Below, in pieces: positions 1 through 9,335 of a stretch of 64,000 nt of DNA. The notes below the pieces were generated by a model. The model saw nothing but the letters and a program-made list of their open reading frames with translations, made no database searches and had not been told where the DNA came from. Every line of letters starts with the position of its first letter. The stretch's first letter is position 1. This DNA comes from Streptosporangium sp. NBC_01495 (GTDB taxonomy: Bacteria > Actinomycetota > Actinomycetes > Streptosporangiales > Streptosporangiaceae): the NCBI RefSeq assembly GCF_036250735.1, contig NZ_CP109430.1, positions 8,432,001 through 8,496,000 on the forward strand, written 5' to 3'. A program made the position numbers and the translations under genes.

Positions 1-1
1 G

Positions 2-1735
2 GGGCTGCCGTTCGTCGCCTCGGTCGCGGAGCTCGCCTCCGCGCGGCGGCTGTCGACCCGCAACACCCTGGTGCCCAACCCCTCCACGATCGAGGCCCTC
101 GGCCGGGTGAACGTCCTCTGCTTCGACAAGACGGGAACCCTCACCGAGGGGCGTATCAGCCTGCGGTGCGTCTCGGACGTGCAGGACGAGCGCCCCCTGG
201 AGGACCTGACGCCCGAGCTGCGGCACATCGTGACCGCGGGGATGCGCGCCTGTCCTCGGCACGACGAGGGGCGCCCCGTCCCGCACCCCACCGACCGCGC
301 CGTGCTGAAGGGGGCCGAGCGGCTGGGCGTGACCGAGAAGGGGACCGGAAGCTGGGAGCGGGTCGACGAGCTGCCCTTCGAACCGGGACGCGGCTACCAC
401 GCCGTACTCGGCAAGGGCGACTCGGGCCCGCTGCTGAGCGTCAAGGGCGCCCCCGAGGTCGTGGTCACCCGTTGCACGTCCATACTCCGTGACGGCCGGG
501 TGGTCCCGCTCGTGGACTCCCTCGTGGCGGAGGTCGAAAAGGAGCTCGACCAGCTCGCCCGGCAGGGTTACCGGGTGCTCGCGGTCGCGGAGCGCCCCGC
601 CTCCGACCGTCGCGATCTCGACGAGTCCCGCATCCAGGACCTGTGCTTCCTCGGATTCCTCGGTCTGGCCGACCCCGTGCGGCCCACGGCCGCGGAGAGC
701 GTCGGCCGCCTCACGCGGGCGGGCGTACGCATTGTCATGATCACGGGTGACCATCCGAGCACGGCGGAGGCGATCGGCGCCGAGCTGAACGTGCTGAACG
801 GCGGGCGGATCATGACGGGGCCCGAGCTGGACGAGATGGACGACGACGCCCTGGTGGAGGCGCTGCCGGACGTGACGGTCTTCGCCAGGACCACCCCTGC
901 GCACAAGGCGCGGATCGTCGGCTGCCTGCGCCGGACCGGCAAGGTCGTCGCGGTCACCGGCGACGGCGCCAACGACGCCCCGGCGATCCGGGTCGCGGAC
1001 GTGGGGATCGCCCTCGGGTCCCGCGCCACCCCGGCGGCGCGGGCGGCGGCCGACATCGTCGTGACCGACGACCGCATCGAGACGATCGTCGACGCGATCA
1101 TCGAGGGCCGGGCCATGTGGAGCTCGGTCCGCGACGCCCTCAGCATCCTGCTCGGCGGCAACATCGGCGAGATCGTCTTCGCGGTCGGGTCCAGCCTGCT
1201 CAGCGGCGGGAACGTGCTGAACGCCCGGCAGTTGCTGCTGGTCAACCTGCTCACCGACATGCTGCCCGCCATGGCGGTGGCCTCCCGGCCCCCGACGGCC
1301 ACCAGCCCGGAGAAGCTGCTGGACGAGGGTCCGGAGGCCTCGCTGGGAGCCTCCCTGACCCGCGACATCTACCTGCGTGCCGCCACCACGGCGAGCGCGG
1401 CGGGCCTGGCCTGGGCGATCGGCCGGATGACCGGTACGCGCGGGCGGGCGAACACGATGGGGCTGGTCGCGCTCGTGGCGTCGCAGCTGCTGCAGACCCT
1501 GGCCCTGGGCAGCCGGGATCGCCTGGTGGTGCTGGCCTCGCTCCTGTCCCTGGCCGTCCTGGGCATGACCGTCACGGTTCCGGGGCTCTGCCGGTTCTTC
1601 GGCTGCCGCTTCCTGGGGCCAGTGGGGTGGACCATCGCCCTGGGAAGCGCCACCGCCACGACGGCCGCGGGGGCGGCGTTCCAGGCGTCAACGCGGAGGA
1701 CGTCACCGAATGTTCACCGAACAGCAACCTCATGA
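2..1735 (+). CDS. P-type cation-transporting ATPase, C-terminal part (5' end outside window)
   Basis: The reading frame is already open at base 2, so the N-terminal metal-binding and first membrane regions lie outside the window. About residue 42 is the phosphorylated Asp in DKTGTLTEG. The nucleotide-binding domain follows, then the hinge motif GDGANDAP, with hydrophobic helices in the last ~200 residues. ATP hydrolysis would drive a cation across the plasma membrane; the ion cannot be read from this part. The sequence before the phosphorylation site (GLPFVASVAELASARRL) resembles mycobacterial CtpI-type pumps, whose proteins are very long, but that assignment is only an inference. A 41-residue peptide gene follows after 66 bases. 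Confidence 0.93.
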   Translation, partial: GLPFVASVAELASARRLSTRNTLVPNPSTIEALGRVNVLCFDKTGTLTEGRISLRCVSDVQDERPLEDLTPELRHIVTAGMRACPRHDEGRPVPHPTDRAVLKGAERLGVTEKGTGSWERVDELPFEPGRGYHAVLGKGDSGPLLSVKGAPEVVVTRCTSILRDGRVVPLVDSLVAEVEKELDQLARQGYRVLAVAERPASDRRDLDESRIQDLCFLGFLGLADPVRPTAAESVGRLTRAGVRIVMITGDHPSTAEAIGAELNVLNGGRIMTGPELDEMDDDALVEALPDVTVFARTTPAHKARIVGCLRRTGKVVAVTGDGANDAPAIRVADVGIALGSRATPAARAAADIVVTDDRIETIVDAIIEGRAMWSSVRDALSILLGGNIGEIVFAVGSSLLSGGNVLNARQLLLVNLLTDMLPAMAVASRPPTATSPEKLLDEGPEASLGASLTRDIYLRAATTASAAGLAWAIGRMTGTRGRANTMGLVALVASQLLQTLALGSRDRLVVLASLLSLAVLGMTVTVPGLCRFFGCRFLGPVGWTIALGSATATTAAGAAFQASTRRTSPNVHRTATS

Positions 1736-1801
1736 CTGGTGACTTATACACTTTTGGTATGAATTATCACCTTAAGTGCTCTCTCTCCCTGTGAGGTTGT
1801 T
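1736..1801 (+). promoter_or_regulatory. AT-rich leader/promoter of the small peptide gene
   Basis: The sequence between the ATPase stop and the peptide start is unusually AT-rich for this window (stretches such as cttatacacttttggtatg). It ends with GTGAGG about 5 bases before the ATG at 1802, a possible ribosome-binding site. It looks like a promoter region rather than an operon junction, although no single -35/-10 pair stands out. Confidence 0.35.
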
Positions 1802-1927
1802 ATGTCCGGATTCATCTCCACCGTGCTCGCCAAGGCGGCCGTCATGCTGATCGAGGCCCTGCTCACGCGTCTCGTCCAGTCGCTCGTCGTCTCGCTGGCC
1901 AGGACCGGCAACCTCCAGGCCGCCTGA
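1802..1927 (+). CDS. Small amphipathic/hydrophobic peptide, 41 aa
   Basis: ATG to TGA, 41 codons, with a GTGAGG ribosome-binding site and an AT-rich upstream region. After MSGFISTV the peptide is mostly Leu/Val/Ala with a few Lys/Arg/Glu (KAAVMLIEALLTRLVQSLVV), so a single amphipathic or membrane-inserted helix is likely. It has no Cys, so it is not an obvious lanthipeptide precursor. Codon use is GC-rich at third positions, in keeping with real coding. I do not recognise a family. Its position directly behind a P-type ATPase suggests a pump-associated micropeptide, in the manner of small regulators of P-type ATPases, but that is inference. Confidence 0.55.
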   Translation: MSGFISTVLAKAAVMLIEALLTRLVQSLVVSLARTGNLQAA

Positions 1928-1959
1928 TCCGGCCTCACGGCGGAGCCCCCTGCGCCCTT

Positions 1960-3345
1960 TCAGCGGGCCCGTGAGGTGATGAGCCGGGCGACCCTGAGGT
2001 GCTCGGCCGAGCGGAGCACCCGCTCGGCCCTGGCCGGGTCGGCGACCGGCGCCCTGTCCAGCAGGCCGCGGGCGGCCTTCAGCTTCAGCAGCCGCCGGAC
2101 GGACTGGTCGAGCCGCGCCTCGGAGATCTTCCCGGAGGCCACGGCGGCCAGCAGCGCCCGGTGGGCCTCGCGGTAGTCCGGCGGCATGAGCAGCAGGTCC
2201 ACCCCGGCCTGGATCGCCCGTACCGCGACCTCCCCGTCCCCGTACTTCTTGCGCACCCCCGCCATGTCCAGCGCGTCGGTCGAGACGACCCCGTCGAAGC
2301 CGAGCTTCTCGCGGAGCAGCCCGGTCAGGATCGGCTTGGAGAGGGTGGCGGGGTCACCCGAGGGATCGAGCTTCGGCATCACGACGTGCGCGCTCATGAT
2401 CGCGTCGACGTCCTCGCCGATGGCCGCGGCGAACGGCGGGGCGTCCAGCCTGTTCCACTGGGACCGGGAGTGCTTGATCACCGGCAGGCCGGTGTGGCTG
2501 TCGACGCCGGTGTCGCCGTGGCCGGGAAAGTGCTTGGCCGTGGCCCCGATCCCCGCGTCGTGGAAGCCCTGGACGGCGGCGGCGACCATCGGCGCGACCT
2601 TCTTCGGGTCCGAGCCGTACGCGCGCGGGCCGATCACCGGGTTGCGCGGGTTGAGGTTGACGTCGGCGACGGGCGCGAAGTCGAGGTTGACCCCCAGGGC
2701 GCGCAGTTCGGTGCCCGTCACCTCTGCGGCCCGGCGGGCCAGCGAGATGTCGCGGGTCGAGCCGATGACCGACGCCCCGGGAAGGGGGGTGACCAGGGGG
2801 GCGAGGCGGGAGACCTTGCCGTTCTCCTGGTCCGTGCCGATCAGCAACGGGATCTCGGGGGACGCCTTCTGCAGCCCGTTGGTCAGCGCCACGACCTGGC
2901 GGACGCTCTTGACGTTGCCCGCCCAGGGGAAGAGGATCACCCCGCCGGGGCGGTAGCGGGCGACCATCTTCGCCGGGGTGTCCACCCCGAACCGCGCCTG
3001 GTTCTCCCCCGACGACGTGTCGGCCGACGGGCCGTACAGCACGGGCATGAAGAGCTGGCCGACCTTCTCCTCCACGCTCATCGAGGCGAGCACACCGTCC
3101 ACCCCCGGCGCCTCCGCCGTCGCGGAGGCCGCGGGGGGAGCGGACGCCGCGTCGGTCGCCGGGCTCCCCGAGGTCCCCGGGGTCGCCGTCGTCGTGCCGG
3201 CGGGTGTCGCCGCGTCGGCGCTCGCGGAGGTCTCACCCGCCCGCGTGGCACCGGACGCGGGCGGAGCGGCCCTCCCCGCCTCGGCGCATCCGGCCGCCAT
3301 CGTCGCGATCACTGCTATACCCGTCACACGTATCCACCGAGCCAT
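1960..3345 (-). CDS. Secreted lipoprotein beta-N-acetylhexosaminidase, GH3 (NagZ-like)
   Basis: 461 aa from the ATG at 3345. An upstream in-frame Met is rejected because the protein then begins with a lipoprotein signal (MARWIRVTGIAVIATMAAGC, lipobox MAAGC). A Ser/Thr/Ala/Pro-rich linker of ~65 residues leads to a GH3 barrel. KHFPGHGDT...DSH at ~271 is the hallmark of bacterial hexosaminidases, and STDALDM holds the likely nucleophile Asp near residue 357. It would release GlcNAc from muropeptides or chitin fragments outside the cell. It lies 127 bases beyond the PTS operon on the same strand, which suggests it supplies the sugar that the PTS imports. TAGCGT lies 7 nt upstream of the ATG, so the mRNA is probably leaderless. 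Confidence 0.9.
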   Translation of the reverse strand: MARWIRVTGIAVIATMAAGCAEAGRAAPPASGATRAGETSASADAATPAGTTTATPGTSGSPATDAASAPPAASATAEAPGVDGVLASMSVEEKVGQLFMPVLYGPSADTSSGENQARFGVDTPAKMVARYRPGGVILFPWAGNVKSVRQVVALTNGLQKASPEIPLLIGTDQENGKVSRLAPLVTPLPGASVIGSTRDISLARRAAEVTGTELRALGVNLDFAPVADVNLNPRNPVIGPRAYGSDPKKVAPMVAAAVQGFHDAGIGATAKHFPGHGDTGVDSHTGLPVIKHSRSQWNRLDAPPFAAAIGEDVDAIMSAHVVMPKLDPSGDPATLSKPILTGLLREKLGFDGVVSTDALDMAGVRKKYGDGEVAVRAIQAGVDLLLMPPDYREAHRALLAAVASGKISEARLDQSVRRLLKLKAARGLLDRAPVADPARAERVLRSAEHLRVARLITSRAR

Positions 3346-3352
3346 GCCGCTT

Positions 3353-3358
3353 ACGCTA
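3353..3358 (-). promoter_or_regulatory. -10 element of a leaderless promoter (GH3 gene)
   Basis: TAGCGT on the minus strand ends 7 nt before the ATG at 3345, with no Shine-Dalgarno between. This is the usual arrangement for actinobacterial leaderless mRNAs, whose transcript begins at the start codon. Confidence 0.55.
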
Positions 3359-3472
3359 TCCGGGCCCGCGCCCCGACGCCCGCGCATCCTCCCGGTCACC
3401 ACCGGCCACACGCCTCCCACCGACCGGCGCGTTCCAGCCGGTACGCCACCCCGTTGGGAAAGTCCGCCCACG

Positions 3473-5169
<1,697 letters not shown>

Positions 5170-5173
<4 letters not shown>

Positions 5174-5427
5174 GGCGCCGACGCGATGCCGGCCAGCCGG
5201 TCGAGAAGCTCTTCGGCCCCCTCGCCCTCCGCTCTGATCACCACCGTGTCGCCCTCCCTGACGTCGAGCGAGAGGACCGACAGGATGCTCTTGGCGTTCA
5301 CCGGCTCGCCGCCTCCCTTGGCGACGGTGACGTCCAAAGACGCCTTGGCCGCCGTCTGGACGAACGTCGCGGCGGGCCGGGCGTGCAGGCCGACCTCCGA
5401 CTTGACGGTGACTTGGCGCTCGGCCAC
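5170..5427 (-). CDS. ptsH: PTS phosphocarrier protein HPr
   Basis: 85 aa from the GTG at 5427, chosen because GGGAGGA lies 5 bases upstream and because the protein then begins AERQVTVKSEVGLHARPAA as in other HPr proteins; an open frame upstream has no such site. His15 in GLHARPA carries the phosphate between Enzyme I and EIIA. AKSILSV at ~44-50 contains the position of the regulatory Ser of Firmicutes HPr, though HPr kinase is generally absent in actinobacteria. It is the first gene of ptsH-ptsI, with a perfect dre-type palindrome about 20 bases upstream of its start. Confidence 0.96.
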
Positions 5428-5447
5428 GTGTTCCTCCCGGGGGTCCG

Positions 5448-5467
5448 CCCGCGGTCTAGACCGCGGG
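5448..5467. promoter_or_regulatory. DasR operator (dre site) at ptsH
   Basis: A perfect 20-bp palindrome with arms CCCGCGGTCT and AGACCGCGGG. Its centre CGGTCTAGACCG matches the Streptomyces dre core TGGTCTAGACCA at 10 of 12 positions. It overlaps the stop codon of the upstream HAD gene and begins 20 bases before the ptsH GTG. GntR-type DasR represses pts genes in Streptomyces until glucosamine-6-phosphate binds, and a DasR-like gene lies 3 kb away. Confidence 0.8.
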
Positions 5468-6130
5468 ATCATCGGTGATCGACAGGGGCCAGGTGACCCC
5501 CGTCAGGTCCGCGACCACGAGATCGGCCGCGGCCAGCTCAGTGCCCACGTGCGTGGTCGCTACGCCCACGCACGCCATGCCCGCGGCCTTGGCCGCGGTG
5601 ATTCCGGCGATCGAGTCCTCGAACGCCACACAGTGTGCCGGATCGACCGACAGGCGTGCGGCCGCGAGCAGGAACCCCTCGGGGTCGGGCTTGCCCACGG
5701 TCACGTCGTGGGCGGACACGATCGTCTCCAGCAGGTCGCGAACGCCGACCTGCGTCAGCCGCTCCTCCGCCCAGTCACGGCCGGCGGAGGTGACGACCGC
5801 GACCGGCGACCCGTACGCCGCGACCCTGCGGACCAGCTCGGCGGCGCCGGGCACCGGCACGATGTCGGGCAGTCCGGGACGATCGTGGAAGGAGAAGACC
5901 TCCTCGATCAGGTCGTCGATCCGCTTGCCGGGGAAGAGGTGGGCCCTTTCCGTCAGGACGTCGCGCCCGCGCCGTCCCATGAACCCGCGCAGCACGACCT
6001 CGTCGTGGACCACCCCGTGGCTGTCGAGCAGCATCGACCACATGGCCATGCTCCGCCGCTCGGTGTTGATCAGCGTCCCGTCGAGATCGAAGAGCGCCGC
6101 CTTCACGGGCGGTCTCGCCGTCGTCCCCAC
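5456..6130 (-). CDS. HAD-superfamily sugar-phosphate phosphatase/mutase
   Basis: 224 aa, subfamily IA with a helical cap (beta-phosphoglucomutase/phosphatase type). The motifs are in order: LFDLDGTLINTE near the N-terminus with the nucleophile Asp, TSAGRDW (motif II), GKPDPEGF (motif III Lys), and FEDSIAG (motif IV). It would dephosphorylate or isomerise a small phosphorylated sugar. It sits inside the PTS locus between EIIA and HPr, so it may relieve sugar-phosphate accumulation. The GTG at 6130 has only a weak ribosome-binding site; another GTG eight codons in (VKAALFDLDG) is equally possible. Confidence 0.88.
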   Translation of the reverse strand: MGTTARPPVKAALFDLDGTLINTERRSMAMWSMLLDSHGVVHDEVVLRGFMGRRGRDVLTERAHLFPGKRIDDLIEEVFSFHDRPGLPDIVPVPGAAELVRRVAAYGSPVAVVTSAGRDWAEERLTQVGVRDLLETIVSAHDVTVGKPDPEGFLLAAARLSVDPAHCVAFEDSIAGITAAKAAGMACVGVATTHVGTELAAADLVVADLTGVTWPLSITDDPAV

Positions 6131-6156
6131 CTGTCGTCCCCATCTCTCGGCTCCGT

Positions 6157-6240
6157 GGCCGATGCCTCACGGTCGGTACTTCACGGTCGGTAGTTCACGG
6201 CCGATGCTTCACGGCCGGTAGTTCATGGTCGGTGCTTCAC
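6157..6240. repeat. Tandem array of six 14-bp units
   Basis: Six consecutive 14-mers of the form ggYcgRtRSttcac (for example ggtcggtagttcac, ggccgatgcttcac) fill the gap between the HAD start and the EIIA stop. Units differ at 1-4 positions. The period is not a multiple of three and no ORF uses it. It is too short and regular for CRISPR and does not form a clear hairpin. Confidence 0.85.
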
Positions 6241-6258
6241 CGCCGGTCCCGCGAATCC

Positions 6259-6714
6259 TCAGGCCGGATCGCTCCACTCGAAAAGCTCGTCACCGGCGTC
6301 GACGGCCCCGGTGGCGAGGCCGGTGACGGCGTCCGCGGCGGCGTCCAGCGCCACGACCGGGCAGATCGGGCAGCGTCCGCCCGCCTCGATCCCGGCCGGG
6401 TCCCACGCCACCACCGGCTGCCCCGCGCTCACCCGGTCGCCCTCGGCGGCCAGCGGCTCGAACCCCTCGCCCCTGAGCTCGACCGTGTCGATGCCCAGGT
6501 GGACGAGGACCCCCCGGCCGTCGTCGCCGACGACCACGAACGCGTGCGGGTGCAGCTTGACGATGGTGCCCGCGATGGGGGAGAGCACCCGGCCGGGCGT
6601 CCTGTCCGGCTCGATCGCCATGCCGGGCCCGACCAGCCCCTCGGAAAAAACCGGGTCGGGCACCGAGCCGAGCCGCACGGCCACCCCCGCGACCGGTGCC
6701 AGAACTGTGGTCAC
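6259..6714 (-). CDS. crr: PTS EIIA component, glucose/GlcNAc family
   Basis: 151 aa from the GTG at 6714, preceded by GAGGGGGG. The fold is the all-beta EIIA-Glc type. VHLGIDTVEL contains the phosphorylated His (~72) and HPHAFVVV the second active-site His (55/57). It receives phosphate from HPr and passes it to EIIB. The frame stays open far upstream, but that part is proline/arginine shadow and EIIB lies there. The two Cys in RCPICPV (~114-117) near the C-terminus are an unusual addition. It works with the separate EIIB and EIIC encoded in this locus. Confidence 0.93.
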   Translation of the reverse strand: MTTVLAPVAGVAVRLGSVPDPVFSEGLVGPGMAIEPDRTPGRVLSPIAGTIVKLHPHAFVVVGDDGRGVLVHLGIDTVELRGEGFEPLAAEGDRVSAGQPVVAWDPAGIEAGGRCPICPVVALDAAADAVTGLATGAVDAGDELFEWSDPA

Positions 6715-6851
6715 CGTCCCCCCCTCGGCATGCCGCCGCCCGCGAGGACGGCCCGCCCGCCCGTGCCGTCCGGGCGGCCCCGCCCGTGAGAGCGCCCTCG
6801 TCGGCCCCCGCCGGCTCCTGTCAGCCCTGATCAACCCATGTCCGCCGTTGT

Positions 6852-7088
6852 TCAGCCCATGATGTCCTCGATGTCGCTGGCGATCGTGTCGGCCTCGGGA
6901 CCCACCACCACCTGGACGACGTTGCCCGCCGCCATCACACCGTGCGCGCCGGCCGCCCGGAGGGCCGCCTGGTCGACCTTGGAGGCGTCGCGCACCTCGG
7001 TACGCAGCCGGGTGATGCACGGTTCGATCTCGATGATGTTGTCCGCACCACCGAGTCCAGCGATGATCGCGTCGGCATCGGCCGCCAT
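6852..7088 (-). CDS. PTS EIIB component, glucose/GlcNAc family
   Basis: 78 aa, a free-standing EIIB domain. Cys24 in EIEPCITRLR is the phosphocysteine and the surrounding sequence is typical of GlcNAc/glucose EIIB (RLRTEVRD, AAGAHGVMAAGNVVQVVVGP). GGAGG lies 6 bases before the ATG. It passes phosphate from EIIA to sugar bound in the membrane EIIC encoded at 9.3 kb. Split EIIB and EIIC proteins are known for the Streptomyces NagF/NagE2 system, which makes GlcNAc the likeliest substrate. Confidence 0.94.
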   Translation of the reverse strand: MAADADAIIAGLGGADNIIEIEPCITRLRTEVRDASKVDQAALRAAGAHGVMAAGNVVQVVVGPEADTIASDIEDIMG

Positions 7089-7152
7089 GTCGCCCTCCAG
7101 ATGTGATCACCCTGTCCCCAAGGCTATGACCAGGCTAAAGGACATACGGCGA

Positions 7153-8187
7153 TCAGTCGGTCTGAGTCACCTTGTTGAGACCGCGGGGGGCGTCGGGGTC
7201 GATCCCCAGCCTGCGCGCGAGTGCCTCGGTGAGCAGCTGACCGGGGACGATGAGGCCCAGCGGGGCGACCCACTCGGGAAGGTCGGGACCGTTCAGCGCC
7301 GCGGTGGAGACCGAGGAGAGCGCGGTACCGCCGCCGACCGTGTAGGCCGAGGCGCCCGCGCCGGTCACCCTCTCGGCGAGCGCCACGGTGCCGGCCAGGG
7401 TCGGGCCCTCACCCGCCGCGACCAGGATGGCCGGGGTGTCCTCGTCGACCACGGCGATCGGACCGTGCAGCAGGTCGGCGTACGACAGGCCCATGGCGTG
7501 CAGGTAGCACGCCTCCTTGAGCTTGAGCGCCAGCTCCAGCGCGGTGGAGAAGGCCAGTCCCCGGCCGGAGACCACGACGCCCGGCTTGTCGGCCAGGCCC
7601 TCGACGATCGCCTCCAGGTCACCCGGGTCGCCGACCAGCTTCTCAACCGCGTCCGGTACCCGCTGCAGGTCGGCGGCGTCGACGTCCGCGCCGAGACCGA
7701 GGGCGAGCACGGCGAGCGCGGCGAGCTGGGTGGTGTAGGTCTTGGTGGCCGGGACCGCCTTCTCCTCGCCCGCGACCGTGCACAGGGCGAGGTCCGCGAC
7801 CTGGGCCAGGGGACTCTGCTCGCCACCGTTGGTGATGGCCACGGTCCTGGCGCCACAGTCCTTCGCCCAGGCGAGGGTCTCGACGATCTCCTCGGTCCTG
7901 CCCGACTGGGAGAGGGCGACGGCCAGCACGCCGTCGAGGTCCAGCCTGCGCCGGTAGGTCGTGGCGATCGAGGGAGCGGCGAGGGTGGAGAGCCTGCCCG
8001 TGTGCGCCTCGGCGAGATAGCGGCCGTAGACTGCGGCGTTGTCGGAGGTGCCGCGGGCGATGAACAGCAGCTGGCGGGTCTGCCCCGCGAGCCGCTCCAC
8101 CTCCCCGACCCTGGGGAGGAGGGCGTCGAGCGTGGCTCGCAGCGCGGCGGGCTGCTCGGCGATCTCGCTGCGCATCTTGGTCGTCAT
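7153..8187 (-). CDS. SIS-domain aminosugar-phosphate deaminase/isomerase (NagB-II/AgaS-like)
   Basis: 344 aa with two SIS domains and no N-terminal glutaminase domain, so it is not a full GlmS. GTSDNAA (~46) and SQSGRTEE (~93) are sugar-phosphate loops of the first domain; SGRGLAFSTALELALKLKE is the second. The C-terminal GLNKVTQTD resembles the catalytic tail of GlmS-type isomerases (..PRNLAKSVTVE). It probably converts glucosamine-6-phosphate to fructose-6-phosphate and ammonia, or a related step, after PTS uptake. It diverges from dasR, with overlapping dre sites between them. Confidence 0.85.
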   Translation of the reverse strand: MTTKMRSEIAEQPAALRATLDALLPRVGEVERLAGQTRQLLFIARGTSDNAAVYGRYLAEAHTGRLSTLAAPSIATTYRRRLDLDGVLAVALSQSGRTEEIVETLAWAKDCGARTVAITNGGEQSPLAQVADLALCTVAGEEKAVPATKTYTTQLAALAVLALGLGADVDAADLQRVPDAVEKLVGDPGDLEAIVEGLADKPGVVVSGRGLAFSTALELALKLKEACYLHAMGLSYADLLHGPIAVVDEDTPAILVAAGEGPTLAGTVALAERVTGAGASAYTVGGGTALSSVSTAALNGPDLPEWVAPLGLIVPGQLLTEALARRLGIDPDAPRGLNKVTQTD

Positions 8188-8254
8188 CTCGCGCTCATCC
8201 TTCGGTTCGGACGGACGAGATCGGGCCGTTATCGATCCGTCTCCGGTCCGTACG

Positions 8255-8260
8255 TTGACA
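8255..8260 (+). promoter_or_regulatory. -35 element of the dasR promoter
   Basis: A perfect TTGACA on the plus strand. An 18-base spacer leads to TCTAGT at 8279-8284, which lies inside the dre palindrome, so DasR bound there would block the -10 region of its own promoter. The transcript would begin near 8291, leaving a ~55-base leader. Confidence 0.6.
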
Positions 8261-8275
8261 CCCTTTTCCGGCCTG

Positions 8276-8297
8276 TGGTCTAGTCCGGACTAGACCA
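8276..8297. promoter_or_regulatory. Double DasR operator between the SIS gene and dasR
   Basis: A perfect 22-bp palindrome with arms TGGTCTAGTCC and GGACTAGACCA. It can be read as two overlapping dre sites, 8276-8287 and 8286-8297, each matching TGGTCTAGACCA at 10 of 12 positions and offset by 10 bp, one helical turn. It lies between divergent genes and over the predicted -10 of dasR, so it is placed to control both. Confidence 0.78.
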
Positions 8298-8346
8298 GTA
8301 CGAACCATAACTCATGAGACATCTCAGATCGAGGGGGGAGGATCCT

Positions 8347-9087
8347 GTGGCCCAGATCGATCCGGACAGCCCGGTGCCCAAGTACTTCCAGCTCCGGGAA
8401 ATCCTGCTCGATCTCATCGAGAACAACGAGCTCGCGATCGGCACGGCGATCCCGTCCGAACGCGAGCTCTGCCAGCGCTTCGGGCTCTCCCGCATGACCG
8501 TACGGCAGGCCGTGGACCACCTGGTCTCCGAGGGCCGGCTCCAGCGGGTGGCGGGCAAGGGCACCTTCGTGGCCCGCCCCAAGATCGAGATGTCCCTGCG
8601 GCTGACCTCCTTCAGCGACGAGATGCGCGCCAGGGGCATGGAGCCCGGCTCCCGCGACCTGGACCGGCGGGTGGTCAGGGCCAGCGCGCACCTGGCCAGG
8701 GAGCTCGGCATCCAGCCGGGTGACGAGGTTCACTTCATCGAGCGGCTGCGGACCGCGGCCGACGAGCCCATGTGCATCGAGCGGGCCCACATCCCCGTCT
8801 CCCTCGCGCCCGACCTCGACACCCACGACCTGACGGGCCGCTCCCTCTACGCCCTCCTGGAGACCCGCTACGGCCTGGTGCTCGACGCCGGGGAGCTCAC
8901 CATCGACGGCGGCATCGCCGACCCCGGTGACGCCGACCTGCTGAAGCTACCGCGCGGCGGGGCCGTGCTGCTGCTCCAGCGGCGCTCCTTCGCGGGAGGC
9001 GTCTGCGCCGAACTCGGGGTGTCCACCTATCGCGCCGACCGCTACCAGCTCCGTACGATCCTGGAGATACCGACCCGCCGCGCCTGA
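8347..9087 (+). CDS. dasR: GntR/HutC-family repressor, DasR-type
   Basis: 246 aa from the GTG at 8347, preceded by GGGGAGGA. The N-terminal winged helix (~10-75; PSERELCQRFGLSRMTVRQA, then GKGTFVARP) is followed by a UTRA effector domain of the HutC type (MSLRLTSFSDEMRARGMEPGS...). Length and layout match Streptomyces DasR, which binds dre sites and is released by glucosamine-6-phosphate. Two dre-like palindromes in this locus support the assignment. It diverges from the SIS enzyme gene and is followed by EIIC on the same strand. Paralogues such as Rok7B7-independent GntR regulators could look similar, so the symbol rests partly on context. Confidence 0.85.
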   Translation: MAQIDPDSPVPKYFQLREILLDLIENNELAIGTAIPSERELCQRFGLSRMTVRQAVDHLVSEGRLQRVAGKGTFVARPKIEMSLRLTSFSDEMRARGMEPGSRDLDRRVVRASAHLARELGIQPGDEVHFIERLRTAADEPMCIERAHIPVSLAPDLDTHDLTGRSLYALLETRYGLVLDAGELTIDGGIADPGDADLLKLPRGGAVLLLQRRSFAGGVCAELGVSTYRADRYQLRTILEIPTRRA

Positions 9088-9135
9088 CCCGGCTCCCCGA
9101 CCACGTCCCACCCGCCGTACCCGTTCCGACCACGA

Positions 9136-9223
9136 CCCGGCCCCGCCGACACCGCGCCCGTTCCATCCACACCCCAGCCACACCCCGGCCCCGCCGACAC
9201 CGCGCCCGTTCCATCCACACCCC
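9136..9223. repeat. Two 40-bp direct repeats upstream of EIIC
   Basis: Bases 9136-9175 and 9184-9223 are identical 40-mers, separated by 8 bp (48-bp period); a shorter degenerate copy follows to ~9255. The repeats are C-rich on the plus strand and lie in the 248-base gap between dasR and EIIC. No ORF with a ribosome-binding site uses them. Confidence 0.85.
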
Positions 9224-9335
9224 GCCAGACCCCGGCCACACCCCGGCCCCGCACCGCCGCCGTCACAGCCCGCCCAGTCCCGCGCGAGCGCCCCTTCGCC
9301 GCCCTCCTCCCTTCCAGCCTCTGGAGGAAAGCCCG

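Noticed and set aside
1802..1927. Lanthipeptide or bacteriocin precursor
   Set aside because: No Cys and no modification or export genes nearby.
1744..1938. 64-codon minus-strand frame across the small peptide gene
   Set aside because: No ribosome-binding site and no recognisable pattern; the plus-strand peptide has both a site and sensible composition.
7089..7152. Possible dre site before the EIIB gene (ctggtcatagcc on the minus strand)
   Set aside because: Only about 7 of 12 positions match the dre core and it is not palindromic.
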